Positions 1-6,174 of a DNA stretch of 6,269 bases are shown one piece after another. Numbering within the stretch: the stretch's first letter is position 1; every line of letters starts with the position of its first letter. This stretch comes from Gammaproteobacteria bacterium (GTDB lineage Bacteria; Pseudomonadota; Gammaproteobacteria; SZUA-229): NCBI GenBank assembly GCA_029287815.1, contig JARFQK010000345.1, positions 1 through 6,269 of the forward strand. The letters are read 5' to 3'. Both the position numbers and the translations under genes were made by a program. Below the pieces are notes generated by a model. That model saw only the letters and a list, made by a program, of their open reading frames with translations, did no database searches and was not told the DNA's origin.

Positions 1-55
1 AACTCGAATGATCGAAAATACAGCGTGTTTTTCAACAGTGCCTATCACGGTTCAG

Positions 56-145
56 GCTGGTCTTCGTGTCCGTAAGCTTGCTCTTCACTCAAACCGTAGC
101 TATGGCTACGCTTTTCGCTCCAGAGCGGCGCTTACGAACACCAGC
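56..145. repeat. Nested imperfect hairpin element
   Basis: Complementary arms occur in consistent nested order: GCTGGT 56-61 with ACCAGC 140-145, CGTAAGC 71-77 with GCTTACG 130-136, GCTCT 80-84 with AGAGC 122-126, and CGTAGC 95-100 with GCTACG 105-110 around a TATG loop. The whole can fold into one long interrupted stem. The arms are too interrupted for a clean transposon end, and the core boxes of an integron attC site are not evident. It is probably a REP-like or degenerate MITE-like dispersed element. The family is not recognised. Confidence 0.5.
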
Positions 146-306
146 CCGTCTGTCTCACCAGGGGGCGAGATGATCGCGCCGAGATTTGGGTCCAAAAAGG
201 ATTTTGCGAAGGAGTGGAATAACCGAGTGTATTTCCGACTGAGCAAAATCCTTTTTGGATCCAAAGATCAAGTGAGGGCTGGGCCATCTGGTGAGACAGG
301 CGGGCT
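143..306. repeat. MITE-like long palindrome, about 164 bp
   Basis: The outer arms 143-161 and 288-306 are inverted copies with one mismatch in 19. The inner arms 185-207 and 243-265 are inverted copies with one mismatch in 23 (GGGTCC against GGATCC). The inner centre 208-242 is itself weakly complementary, while 162-184 and 266-287 pair poorly. There is no coding potential for a transposase, so this is best described as a non-autonomous palindromic element. Clear target-site duplications were not seen. The first three bases overlap the end of the preceding hairpin. Confidence 0.65.
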
Positions 307-331
307 CCGTCCTGCGCCTGCTCCCGTGATC

Positions 332-350
332 CTGGTGAGAAATGCGGGCT
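332..350 (+). repeat. Partial direct copy of palindrome terminus
   Basis: The stretch beginning CTGGTGAGA and ending GCGGGCT matches 288-306 in 17 of 19 positions, in the same orientation. It therefore also matches 143-161 in inverted orientation. It looks like a third, solitary end of the 143-306 element, left by a tandem or nested insertion or a partial deletion. Confidence 0.5.
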
Positions 351-368
351 AGGTGGCCAGTTTTTTTT

Positions 369-402
369 CACCGCAGAGGCGCAGTGGTCGCAGAGATTTT
401 TT
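369..402. repeat. CGCAG-periodic dispersed repeat, T-flanked
   Basis: CGCAG recurs at 372, 380 and 389 (an 8-9 base period), preceded by a run of eight T at 361-368 and followed by six T at 397-402. From memory, similar ACCGCAGAGGCGCAGAG-type elements are dispersed in many bacterial genomes and give spurious peptides on the opposite strand. It is not a gene. Bases 403-490 next to it show nothing I can assign. Confidence 0.5.
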
Positions 403-490
403 AAGCGTGCGATGTGTGTCGCGAATACGTCGTCTACAATTCGCTGGGGATCGTTTACTGTGCCATTGCCACGCCTCTGTCACATCGACC

Positions 491-513
491 GTAGGAGCGG
501 TTTCAGCCGCGAA
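491..513. repeat. REP-like palindrome (GTAGGAGCGG type)
   Basis: GTAGGAGCGG is followed by TTTCA and then GCCGCGAA. This forms a small GCGG(T)/(G)CCGC hairpin and matches the general form of REP sequences known in Pseudomonas and Xanthomonas relatives. It is a single copy here, so family membership rests on recalled similarity. Confidence 0.45.
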
Positions 514-525
514 CCTTTGATGTCG

Positions 526-557
526 CATTGTCATCTCGACCGAAGGGAGAAATCTCA
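526..557. repeat. Dispersed GTCATCTCGACC...GAGAAATCTC repeat
   Basis: This stretch runs CATTGTCATCTCGACCGAAG and then GGAGAAATCTC. It resembles a widely dispersed bacterial intergenic repeat of the form GTCATTTCGACC...GAGAAATCT. It is short, non-coding, and lies directly before the 22-bp inverted repeat. The call rests on recognition, since only one copy is in the window. Confidence 0.4.
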
Positions 558-575
558 CGATTCGAGGAAGGTACC

Positions 576-643
576 GTAGGGTGCGCCGTGCGCACCAAGA
601 AAATAATTACCAGGCGCTCGATGGTGCGCACGGCGCACCCTAC
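576..643. repeat. Perfect 22-bp inverted repeat, REP/MITE-like
   Basis: Arm 576-597 (starts GTAGGGTGCGCC, ends GCGCACCA) is the exact reverse complement of 622-643, around a 24-base centre (598-621). Elements with GTAGGGTGCGCCG ends are common dispersed repeats in proteobacteria. The right arm contains the bioA stop codon (TAG, minus strand, 642-640). The stem could slow or stop transcription leaving bioA, but there is no U-run after it on the minus strand, so it is not a canonical intrinsic terminator. Confidence 0.8.
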
Positions 644-1932
644 AAATCCAACGCGGATAGAACCTCGCAAACGGCAGCAGTCAGCGTATCCAGCTCTGCG
701 CCATTGATGATGTAGGGCGGCATCAGATAAACCAGCCGGCCGAATGGCCTGACCCAGACACCGGCATCTACGAACATCGGTTGGATGGTTTTCATATCGA
801 CCGGTTCATGCATCTCGACCACGCCGATCGCGCCGAGTACGCGCACATCTTTGACGTTGTTCAATTCACCGCATGGCTGAAGGCCATTCAGCAAACCCCC
901 TTCGATACCAGCGATGTTGGCGTGCCAGGGTGAATCAAGTAGCAGTCCGATGCTGGTATTCGCCGCCGTGCACGCCAGCGGATTGGCCATAAACGTCGGG
1001 CCGTGCATGAACACACCAGGCTCACCATCGCTGATGGTCCGGCTGATGTCTTCCGTGGTCAGTGTTGCTGCCAGGGTCATGTACCCACCGGTCAGTGACT
1101 TGCCGATGCACATGATGTCGGGTGAGATATCGGCGTGTTCGCAAGCGAACAGTTTGCCGGTGCGGCCGAAGCCAGTAGCGATTTCATCCAGTATCAATAG
1201 CACATTGTATTCTGCGCACAGCTCGCTGACGCGGCGTAGATAGTTGGCAGAGTAAAAACGCATGCCACCGGCGCCTTGAACGATCGGCTCGACAATCACC
1301 GCCGCAATGGTGTCATTGTGAAGTTCGAGCTGGTGCTGTAACTGCGCAACATCCTCATTACTGCAAGCTTCGCCGAAACGACATGTCGGTGCATCTACAA
1401 AGTATTGCTGGGCGAGCACGTCAGCAAACAACGAATGCATGCCATTGATGGGGTCGGTCACCGACATCGCACCAAAGGTATCACCGTGGTAGCCGTAGCG
1501 TATGGTCAAGAACTTTTGCTTGTGCGGCCGGTTGCTGGCATACCAGTACTGGATCGCCATTTTCATCGCGACTTCGACCGATACCGATCCGGAGTCGGCA
1601 AAAAAGACCGACTGCAACGGTTCAGGCGTAATCTCGATCAGTTTTTCAGCGAGTTTGACTGCCGGTTCGTGGGTCAAGCCGCCGAACATCATGTGCGCCA
1701 TACGGTTCAGCTGCTTGGCCAGTGCGGCATTCATTTCTGGATGGTTATAACCATGAATTGCGCACCACCAGGATGACATGCCATCGATCAGTTCGCGTCC
1801 GTCAGCCAGTCTTATGCGCACCCCCTGTGCGGACTCGACCGGGTATATCGGCAGATCGGATCCTACCGCGCTGTAGGGGTGCCAGATGTGTCGTTTATCC
1901 GAGGCGAGGAGTTGTTTGAAATCAGTATTCAC
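640..1932 (-). CDS. bioA: Adenosylmethionine-8-amino-7-oxononanoate aminotransferase
   Basis: This cytoplasmic PLP-dependent class III aminotransferase moves an amino group from S-adenosylmethionine to KAPA, giving DAPA, in biotin synthesis. The product is 430 aa against about 429 for E. coli BioA and is colinear with it. Visible BioA marks are RHIWHPY (14-20), DGMSSWW (50-56), GYHGDTFGAMSV (147-158), the DE pair in LDEIATGFGRTG (249-250), PLP lysine Lys278 in IGKSLTGG, HGPTFMANPLAC (310-321) and RPFGRL (395-400). The start is GTG at 1932, chosen because the N-terminus then matches the family; no clear Shine-Dalgarno precedes it. The TAG stop lies inside a dispersed inverted repeat, so the last residues (LSALDL) may be set by the repeat. 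No other bio gene is in the window, and no convincing BirA operator was seen upstream. Confidence 0.96.
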   Translation of the reverse strand: MNTDFKQLLASDKRHIWHPYSAVGSDLPIYPVESAQGVRIRLADGRELIDGMSSWWCAIHGYNHPEMNAALAKQLNRMAHMMFGGLTHEPAVKLAEKLIEITPEPLQSVFFADSGSVSVEVAMKMAIQYWYASNRPHKQKFLTIRYGYHGDTFGAMSVTDPINGMHSLFADVLAQQYFVDAPTCRFGEACSNEDVAQLQHQLELHNDTIAAVIVEPIVQGAGGMRFYSANYLRRVSELCAEYNVLLILDEIATGFGRTGKLFACEHADISPDIMCIGKSLTGGYMTLAATLTTEDISRTISDGEPGVFMHGPTFMANPLACTAANTSIGLLLDSPWHANIAGIEGGLLNGLQPCGELNNVKDVRVLGAIGVVEMHEPVDMKTIQPMFVDAGVWVRPFGRLVYLMPPYIINGAELDTLTAAVCEVLSALDL

Positions 1933-1996
1933 GAAACGGTGGTTAGCATGCAGTGGGGAGGGGGTTGGAATGAGCTGTTAAATTCTAAAGTGCGTG

Positions 1997-2025
1997 ATTA
2001 TATAGGAGATAGCGCTTGGCTGAAA
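1997..2025 (-). promoter_or_regulatory. Candidate sigma70 promoter for bioA
   Basis: On the minus strand a perfect TATAAT lies at 2002-1997. With a 17-base spacer the -35 hexamer is TTTCAG (2025-2020), which is weak. Transcription would start near 1990, giving a leader of about 58 bases before the GTG. The match is by eye only. Confidence 0.4.
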
Positions 2026-2034
2026 TCAACGGAC

Positions 2035-2118
2035 GTCATTGGGAGCAAAGCGAACCCATCTAATGAATCTCGCGCGCTTGACGGAGATTGCCGCGTCGCT
2101 GTCGCTCCTCGCAATGAC
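2035..2118. repeat. Dispersed inverted repeat, GTCATTG...CAATGAC
   Basis: The left arm begins GTCATTGGGAGCAAAGCGAA (2035) and the right arm ends TCGCTCCTCGCAATGAC (2118), an imperfect inverted repeat. The right arm (GGAGATTGCCGCGTCGC..., 2083 onward) matches the common intergenic repeat usually seen as GTCATTGCGAGGAGCGAAGC...GGCAATCTC. It fills most of the gap between bioA and the transporter gene and is not coding. Confidence 0.6.
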
Positions 2119-2140
2119 AATGGGCGGCTATTGTCATTGC
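2111..2140. repeat. 11-bp perfect hairpin over transporter stop codon
   Basis: GCAATGACAAT (2111-2121) is the exact reverse complement of ATTGTCATTGC (2130-2140), with an 8-base GGGCGGCT loop. The transporter's TGA stop (2136-2134 on the minus strand) lies in the stem. The outer arm is shared with the dispersed repeat at 2035-2118. It could act as a 3' end stabiliser or weak terminator, but no U-run follows on the minus strand. Confidence 0.65.
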
Positions 2141-3906
2141 AGTGCTTCCAGCCCCAGCTCTTCCTCCTCAAGCTGATCAATCAGCTTGTCTCTTGGATAA
2201 TAGAGCAGGGAGGCAACGTCGATCAGGTCGCGCACTATATGCTGTGCTTCCTCGCTGTCATTCATCAAGGAGGTGGCCATCTCCCGGGTAATCGCGCCGT
2301 CGAGCACCAGTTTGTTGACACGACCGGACAGCAGTACGTCCAGCTCCGCGGCTTTGGTCCTCTGCTTCTGTACTTTTTCGATATGTTTGAGCGGTTCATC
2401 CGATGTGCCGGCGCGATGAATTTCGCGGATCACTTTCAGAATTCGCCGGCGGATCAGATTGTATTCCTGCAAAATCACGTGGTTGTTCGACGACAATGCC
2501 CGCACAATATTCCTGTGCAAAGGCACCATGCGTTTGACGACGCGGACCAGTCTGCGATCCGCAATCAGGATATTGCGGATGGTTTCGATCTTGTCCTTCT
2601 TGAGTGCGAACGCACTTTGCAGTTTGGTCGCATACTCCAGTATCTGGCTGTAGACTGACTTGATCTTGGTGGCGTAAATTTGTTCGATATCCACCGGGAT
2701 CGTTTCCTTGGACTCCAGCATGGATTTTAGTTTACGGTCGGACTCCAGATCCTCCCGGTGCACGCTCAGCCCATGGGTGATCGCCTGATAGGCCGCATCC
2801 TGCAACAGGCGCAGGGATTCATCGAACAACGCTTTGATGCCGGTTTGCGGGTAGATCAGCGAAGCTGCGCTCAGGTACCGGGCTTCGTCGATTTCGGCCT
2901 CTTTTTCGATCACGGGTGGCACCATCCACTCGACGATGCGCGCGATCTGCTTGATGAAACCAATCAGCATGGCCGTGTTGATGATATTGAAAAAGGTATG
3001 GAACAGCGACAGCGCGATCGGAATGGCTGCCGCATCGACGAAGGGCGAGGTGCCCTCCAGTCGTAGGGTTAATCTCTCAATGAAATTCAGCAGCGGGTAC
3101 AGGAAAGGTGTCAGTATGATCAGGCCCAGCAGATTGAAGATCAAGTGCGCTCGCGCTGCGCGCTTGGCCTGATAGTTCGCAACCAGCGCGGCCAGGTTGG
3201 CGGTAATGGTCGTGCCCACGTTCTGGCCGATAAGCATCGCGGCCGCCATGTCGAAAGGCAACCAGCCCTCGAAGGTCATCAGCAAGGTCAATGCCATGGT
3301 TGCGCTGGACGACTGTACGATCAGCGTCAACACTGTGCCGATTGCGATAAACAACAGGATCGACAGGAAGCCAGCGTTGGTATAGTCGGACAGCGCGGCC
3401 AACACTTCGGGGTTGCTGCTGATATCCGGTACCGAGTCCTTCAGGAATTGCAGGCCGATGAACAGCACGGCGAAACCGATGATGAAATAGCCCCAGTGCT
3501 GGTGGTTCTTCTTTTTCGACAGGGTCAACAGAAATCCGAGACCGACCAGCGGCAGTGCAATCGCACTCATGCTGACCTTGAAGCCGAAGATAGAAATCAA
3601 CCAGGCTGTTACCGTGGTACCGATATTCGCACCCATGATCACGCCGATCGCTTCGGTCAACGTCAACAGGTTCGCATTGACGAAGCTGACCACCATCAAA
3701 CTGGTTGCTGATGACGACTGGATGATCGCGGTAATCGAAAAGCCGGTGAATGCCGCAAAAAAGCGGTTGGAGGTGGTGGTCGAGAGAATATTGCGCATGC
3801 GATCGCCGGCCAGTTCCATCAACGCGTCGCTCATGACCTTCATGCCATACAGGAACAGGCCGAGTGCGCCAAGCAGGGTCAGAATGTCGGTGATGCCGTA
3901 ATCCAC
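2134..3906 (-). CDS. Na+/phosphate cotransporter, NptA/YjbB type, PhoU-like C-terminus
   Basis: This is an inner-membrane transporter of the Na/Pi-cotransporter (PNaS) family; the E. coli relative YjbB is reported to export phosphate, so direction cannot be read from sequence. The product is 590 aa. Residues about 1-330 hold hydrophobic segments and two family repeats: QSSSATS (63-69) with GANIGTT (92-98), and QSSSATM (198-204) with GQNVGTT (227-233). Residues about 350-570 are soluble, charged and helical, as in the PhoU-like domain of this family. The start is GTG at 3906, supported by GGAAG eight bases upstream. It lies 52 bases after the pstS-like gene on the same strand, so cotranscription is likely. 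The stop codon is inside a repeat hairpin. Transport specificity for phosphate, rather than another oxyanion, is inferred from family. Confidence 0.9.
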   Translation of the reverse strand: MDYGITDILTLLGALGLFLYGMKVMSDALMELAGDRMRNILSTTTSNRFFAAFTGFSITAIIQSSSATSLMVVSFVNANLLTLTEAIGVIMGANIGTTVTAWLISIFGFKVSMSAIALPLVGLGFLLTLSKKKNHQHWGYFIIGFAVLFIGLQFLKDSVPDISSNPEVLAALSDYTNAGFLSILLFIAIGTVLTLIVQSSSATMALTLLMTFEGWLPFDMAAAMLIGQNVGTTITANLAALVANYQAKRAARAHLIFNLLGLIILTPFLYPLLNFIERLTLRLEGTSPFVDAAAIPIALSLFHTFFNIINTAMLIGFIKQIARIVEWMVPPVIEKEAEIDEARYLSAASLIYPQTGIKALFDESLRLLQDAAYQAITHGLSVHREDLESDRKLKSMLESKETIPVDIEQIYATKIKSVYSQILEYATKLQSAFALKKDKIETIRNILIADRRLVRVVKRMVPLHRNIVRALSSNNHVILQEYNLIRRRILKVIREIHRAGTSDEPLKHIEKVQKQRTKAAELDVLLSGRVNKLVLDGAITREMATSLMNDSEEAQHIVRDLIDVASLLYYPRDKLIDQLEEEELGLEALQ

Positions 3907-3958
3907 GCGTGTTACTTCCGGTCGTTCATTTCATTGGGTTTTGTTTGTCTGCCCCGCA

Positions 3959-4792
3959 TCAGTACAGCGGTATGTAGCCCGCTTCCTTGATCAACGGCTG
4001 GCCCTTTTGCGGATGAAGCACGAAATTGATGAATTCCAGCGTCCTTCCGTCCGGCCAGCTGTTCGTGAACATAAACAACGGGCGATTGATGAGGTAAGAC
4101 CCATCGAGCAGCGTTCGTTGCGAGCCCATGATGCCATCGACCTTCAACGGTTTTACGTTGGCGTTCAAATAGCCCAGACTGATATAGCCAATAGCAGCGG
4201 GATTGCTCGCAACCGCCTGGACGACTTCGGTGTTCGAGTGTTTCAGCGGCAGGTCGGTGACCACCGATTCGCCTTGCATAATGATGTGATGCCAGACATC
4301 GTAGGTGCCCGATGCGGTGTCTCTCGAAATGGCGTCGATTTCGAGATCAGGCCCGCCGAGCTGGCTCCAGTTGTTGAGCTGGCCGCGGTAGATTTTTTTC
4401 AGATCCTCACTGCGAATATCCCGCAGCGGGTTGCTTTTGTGCACTACCGGTAGAATACAGTCGTTGGCGATCCGAAACGGCACCGGATAAACGCTGCGCA
4501 ATTGGGCGAGTAAGACTTCGTCCTGTGTGATGAATGAGGAGCTGGCCGCAATATCGGCCTCTCCCATGATCAACGCCACAATGCCTTCAGCCGAGCCGCC
4601 ACCACTGACCTGAACCTTGACGCCCTGGGAGTGATACTCGAACGCGCTCGCGACGGATTGTGCAATAGGCAGTATCGTGGTCGAGCCTTTGATGACAATG
4701 TTGTCGTTGGACTCGGCGAGAATCGCATTGCTGGGGCCGAACAATGCCAGTAGTGTGGCAAGTATGGTCGTAAGTGTTCGAAAAAACCTCAT
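3959..4792 (-). CDS. PstS-like periplasmic phosphate/oxyanion-binding protein
   Basis: The product is a 277-aa preprotein with a Sec signal peptide: basic start MRFFR, hydrophobic core 7-18, and probable cleavage after SNAILA (Ala26). The mature part has PstS-type anion-binding loops: GSTT (36-39), SGGGSAEG (63-70), ADIAASSS (79-86) and RDTASGT (157-163). It is shorter than E. coli PstS (346 aa) and closer in style to PstS2-type proteins. By hand alignment the E. coli Asp56 position is Ser85. ATG 4792 was chosen over an in-frame TTG at 4813 because the signal peptide then starts normally; a weak GGA lies nine bases upstream. No pstC, pstA or pstB is adjacent. It probably heads an operon with the Na/Pi transporter, divergent from the GAPDH-arsJ operon. 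The ligand could be phosphate, arsenate or another oxyanion. Confidence 0.85.
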   Translation of the reverse strand: MRFFRTLTTILATLLALFGPSNAILAESNDNIVIKGSTTILPIAQSVASAFEYHSQGVKVQVSGGGSAEGIVALIMGEADIAASSSFITQDEVLLAQLRSVYPVPFRIANDCILPVVHKSNPLRDIRSEDLKKIYRGQLNNWSQLGGPDLEIDAISRDTASGTYDVWHHIIMQGESVVTDLPLKHSNTEVVQAVASNPAAIGYISLGYLNANVKPLKVDGIMGSQRTLLDGSYLINRPLFMFTNSWPDGRTLEFINFVLHPQKGQPLIKEAGYIPLY

Positions 4793-4842
4793 ACTGTGGA
4801 ATCCAGGGCTCAACGGGTGCGTGCAATGCGGCCATTAACTCC

Positions 4843-4871
4843 ACTATACAGGCATCAATGTGAGGTTGGAA
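4843..4871 (-). promoter_or_regulatory. Weak candidate promoter for pstS-like gene
   Basis: On the minus strand TATAGT (4848-4843) is a five-of-six match to the -10 box. At 17 bases the -35 position reads TTCCAA (4871-4866), a poor match that coincides with one arm of the 4865-4894 dyad. A poor -35 overlapped by a dyad would fit a regulated promoter, but no PHO box was recognised. Confidence 0.3.
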
Positions 4872-4894
4872 AGTAATGATGCTAATTTTCCAAC
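4865..4894. promoter_or_regulatory. 8-bp dyad, candidate operator
   Basis: GTTGGAAA (4865-4872) and TTTCCAAC (4887-4894) are perfect inverted copies 14 bases apart. They lie about 75-100 bases upstream of the pstS-like ATG and overlap its candidate -35. TTTT follows on the plus strand, but no plus-strand gene precedes it, so an intrinsic terminator is less likely than a protein-binding site. Confidence 0.4.
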
Positions 4895-4957
4895 TTTTCA
4901 TGGCTTATATTGTTGAGTACTGTTCTACAAGTAATTGTTTTAAAAAAGAAATGCAAT

Positions 4958-4988
4958 TTGTAAGCAACTCGGGAAATACGGCGATAAT
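4958..4988 (+). promoter_or_regulatory. Weak candidate promoter for GAPDH-arsJ operon
   Basis: TTGTAA (4958-4963) and GATAAT (4983-4988) are four-of-six and five-of-six matches to -35 and -10 boxes, with a long 19-base spacer. The start would be near 4995, leaving a leader of about 175 bases that includes the 5047-5057 palindrome. Other AT-rich hexamers in the region could serve as well. Confidence 0.25.
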
Positions 4989-5170
4989 TCCAATTTAAGC
5001 AGGTACGTTGCGGGACCGCTCTCCAAAGTCCATCAGGATGCAAGGCATCAAATTGATCTCACGAGGGATAGATCAGTGGAGCAATATCTACGAGAATACT
5101 GTCCCGGCGCTGCCGCGCAAACCGAACAACGATTGGCGCTTTGATTGCGACGATCAGGGGGAGAACAAAA

Positions 5171-6172
5171 ATGACAGTCAAAATCGGCATCAATGGTTTT
5201 GGTCGCATCGGTCGTCTCAGTCTGCGTGCAGGCTGGCACATGGCCGAATTTCAGATCAATAGGATCAACGAGATCGCAACCGATGCCATTGGCTCGGCGC
5301 ATCTGCTGAAGTTCGATTCGGTGCACGGGATCTGGGAACATGACGCGGCTGCAGTCAATGGCAGCATCGTGATCGATAACAAACAACTGGCCTACTCATC
5401 GAGCCCGACCATTGGTGAGACCTACTGGTCGGATTGCGACATCGTCATCGAAGCGACCGGCAAACACCACAAGCAGCCGGAGACGCTGAATGCCTACTTC
5501 GAACAGGGTGTAAAGAAGGTGATCGTGGCTGCACCAACCGAAGGCGCCTTGAACATCGTCTACGGTATCAACGACGATCAGTACGATCCGGCCCAGCATC
5601 ATCTGCTGACCGCAGCATCCTGCACGACCAATTGTCTCGCGCCGGTGGTGAAAGTGATGCACGAGAAGATCGGCATCAACCACGGCTGCATGACCACGAT
5701 CCACGATATCACCAACACTCAGATCATCGTCGACAAGGGCCACAAGGACCTTCGCCGTGCGCGCGCCTGCGGCAATTCGCTGATACCGACCACGACCGGC
5801 TCGGCCAAGGCGATAACCAGGATCTTTCCCGAACTCGAAGGCAAGCTCAACGGCCATGCGGTGCGAGTGCCGTTGCTGAATGCCTCGTTGACCGATTTTG
5901 TGTTCGAAGCGGCCAGGCCGGTGAGCGTGGAGGAGGTCAATGGTTATTTCCGCGAAGCAGCCGAGGGCGAACTCAAAGGGATCTTCGGTTACGAGGAACG
6001 GCCGCTGGTTTCGGTGGACTATGTCAACGATCCGCGCTCTTCGATCGTCGATGCGTTGTCCACGATGGTCGTCGACGGTACCCAGGTCAAGATCTACGCC
6101 TGGTACGACAACGAATGGGGTTATGTCAACCGCATGATGGAACTCGCCGCGAAGGTGGCGCGCAGTCTGTGA
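5171..6172 (+). CDS. ArsJ-associated glyceraldehyde-3-phosphate dehydrogenase
   Basis: The product is a 333-aa cytoplasmic GAPDH. With arsenate in place of phosphate the enzyme forms 1-arseno-3-phosphoglycerate, the substrate exported by ArsJ, so the pair gives arsenate resistance. Visible parts: NAD-binding GINGFGRIGR (6-15), catalytic Cys151 in SCTTNC, His178 in TTIHDITNTQ, HKDLRRAR (191-198), RVPLLNASLTD (232-242), and C-terminal WYDNEWGY (311-318). IHDITNTQ, PLLNASLTDFVFE and EERPLVSVDYVNDPRSS match the ArsJ-linked subgroup as recalled, not housekeeping GapA. Glu34 stands where E. coli GapA has the ribose-binding Asp34. The start is ATG 5171, after a strong GGGGGAG Shine-Dalgarno about seven bases upstream; a longer in-frame start at 5141 adds ten residues before the Rossmann fold and is rejected. 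The next gene is arsJ, overlapping or three bases off. Confidence 0.93.
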   Translation: MTVKIGINGFGRIGRLSLRAGWHMAEFQINRINEIATDAIGSAHLLKFDSVHGIWEHDAAAVNGSIVIDNKQLAYSSSPTIGETYWSDCDIVIEATGKHHKQPETLNAYFEQGVKKVIVAAPTEGALNIVYGINDDQYDPAQHHLLTAASCTTNCLAPVVKVMHEKIGINHGCMTTIHDITNTQIIVDKGHKDLRRARACGNSLIPTTTGSAKAITRIFPELEGKLNGHAVRVPLLNASLTDFVFEAARPVSVEEVNGYFREAAEGELKGIFGYEERPLVSVDYVNDPRSSIVDALSTMVVDGTQVKIYAWYDNEWGYVNRMMELAAKVARSL

Positions 6173-6174
6173 GT

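Larger units (their letters stand above)
4793..5170. other. Divergent intergenic region, pstS-like/GAPDH
   Basis: These 378 bases separate two divergent operons and hold no convincing gene. The part at about 4860-5000 is clearly AT-richer than the flanking genes, as expected for promoters. It contains a dyad at 4865-4894 and a short palindrome at 5047-5057. ATCTCACGAG (5056) and ATCTACGAG (5086) form a weak direct repeat. Open frames across 5008-5170 run into GAPDH in another phase and look like chance. Confidence 0.6.

Noticed and set aside
56..145. Integron attC site
   Set aside because: The length and foldback fit loosely, but the GTTRRRY and RYYYAAC core boxes are not at the ends, and no cassette-like genes are present.
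8..352. Open frame of 114 codons on the plus strand
   Set aside because: It runs through both long palindromes, has no Shine-Dalgarno or recognisable domain, and its peptide is a translation of repeat sequence.
332..368. Intrinsic terminator ending in eight T
   Set aside because: The T-run is good, but the stem before it is only 3-4 bp, and no plus-strand gene is seen upstream.
349..558. Minus-strand frame of 69 codons (SLRPLRLCGEKK..., MRFLPSVEMT...)
   Set aside because: These peptides are typical spurious translations of dispersed intergenic repeats, and no coding signal is seen.
1998..2180. Minus-strand frame of 60 codons (SLRGATATRQSPS...)
   Set aside because: It is a translation of the GTCATTG-type repeat and overlaps the transporter's 3' end in another frame.
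4793..4813. TTG start extending the PstS-like protein by seven residues
   Set aside because: It has no Shine-Dalgarno, and the extension would precede a normal signal-peptide start.
5141..5170. Upstream in-frame start for GAPDH
   Set aside because: It adds ten residues (MIATIRGRTK) before the conserved MTVKIGINGFGRIG start and would place the strong GGGGGAG Shine-Dalgarno inside the gene.
5008..5262. Plus-strand frame of 84 codons upstream of GAPDH
   Set aside because: It overlaps the GAPDH start in another frame and has no clear Shine-Dalgarno and no family resemblance; a leader peptide is possible but unsupported.
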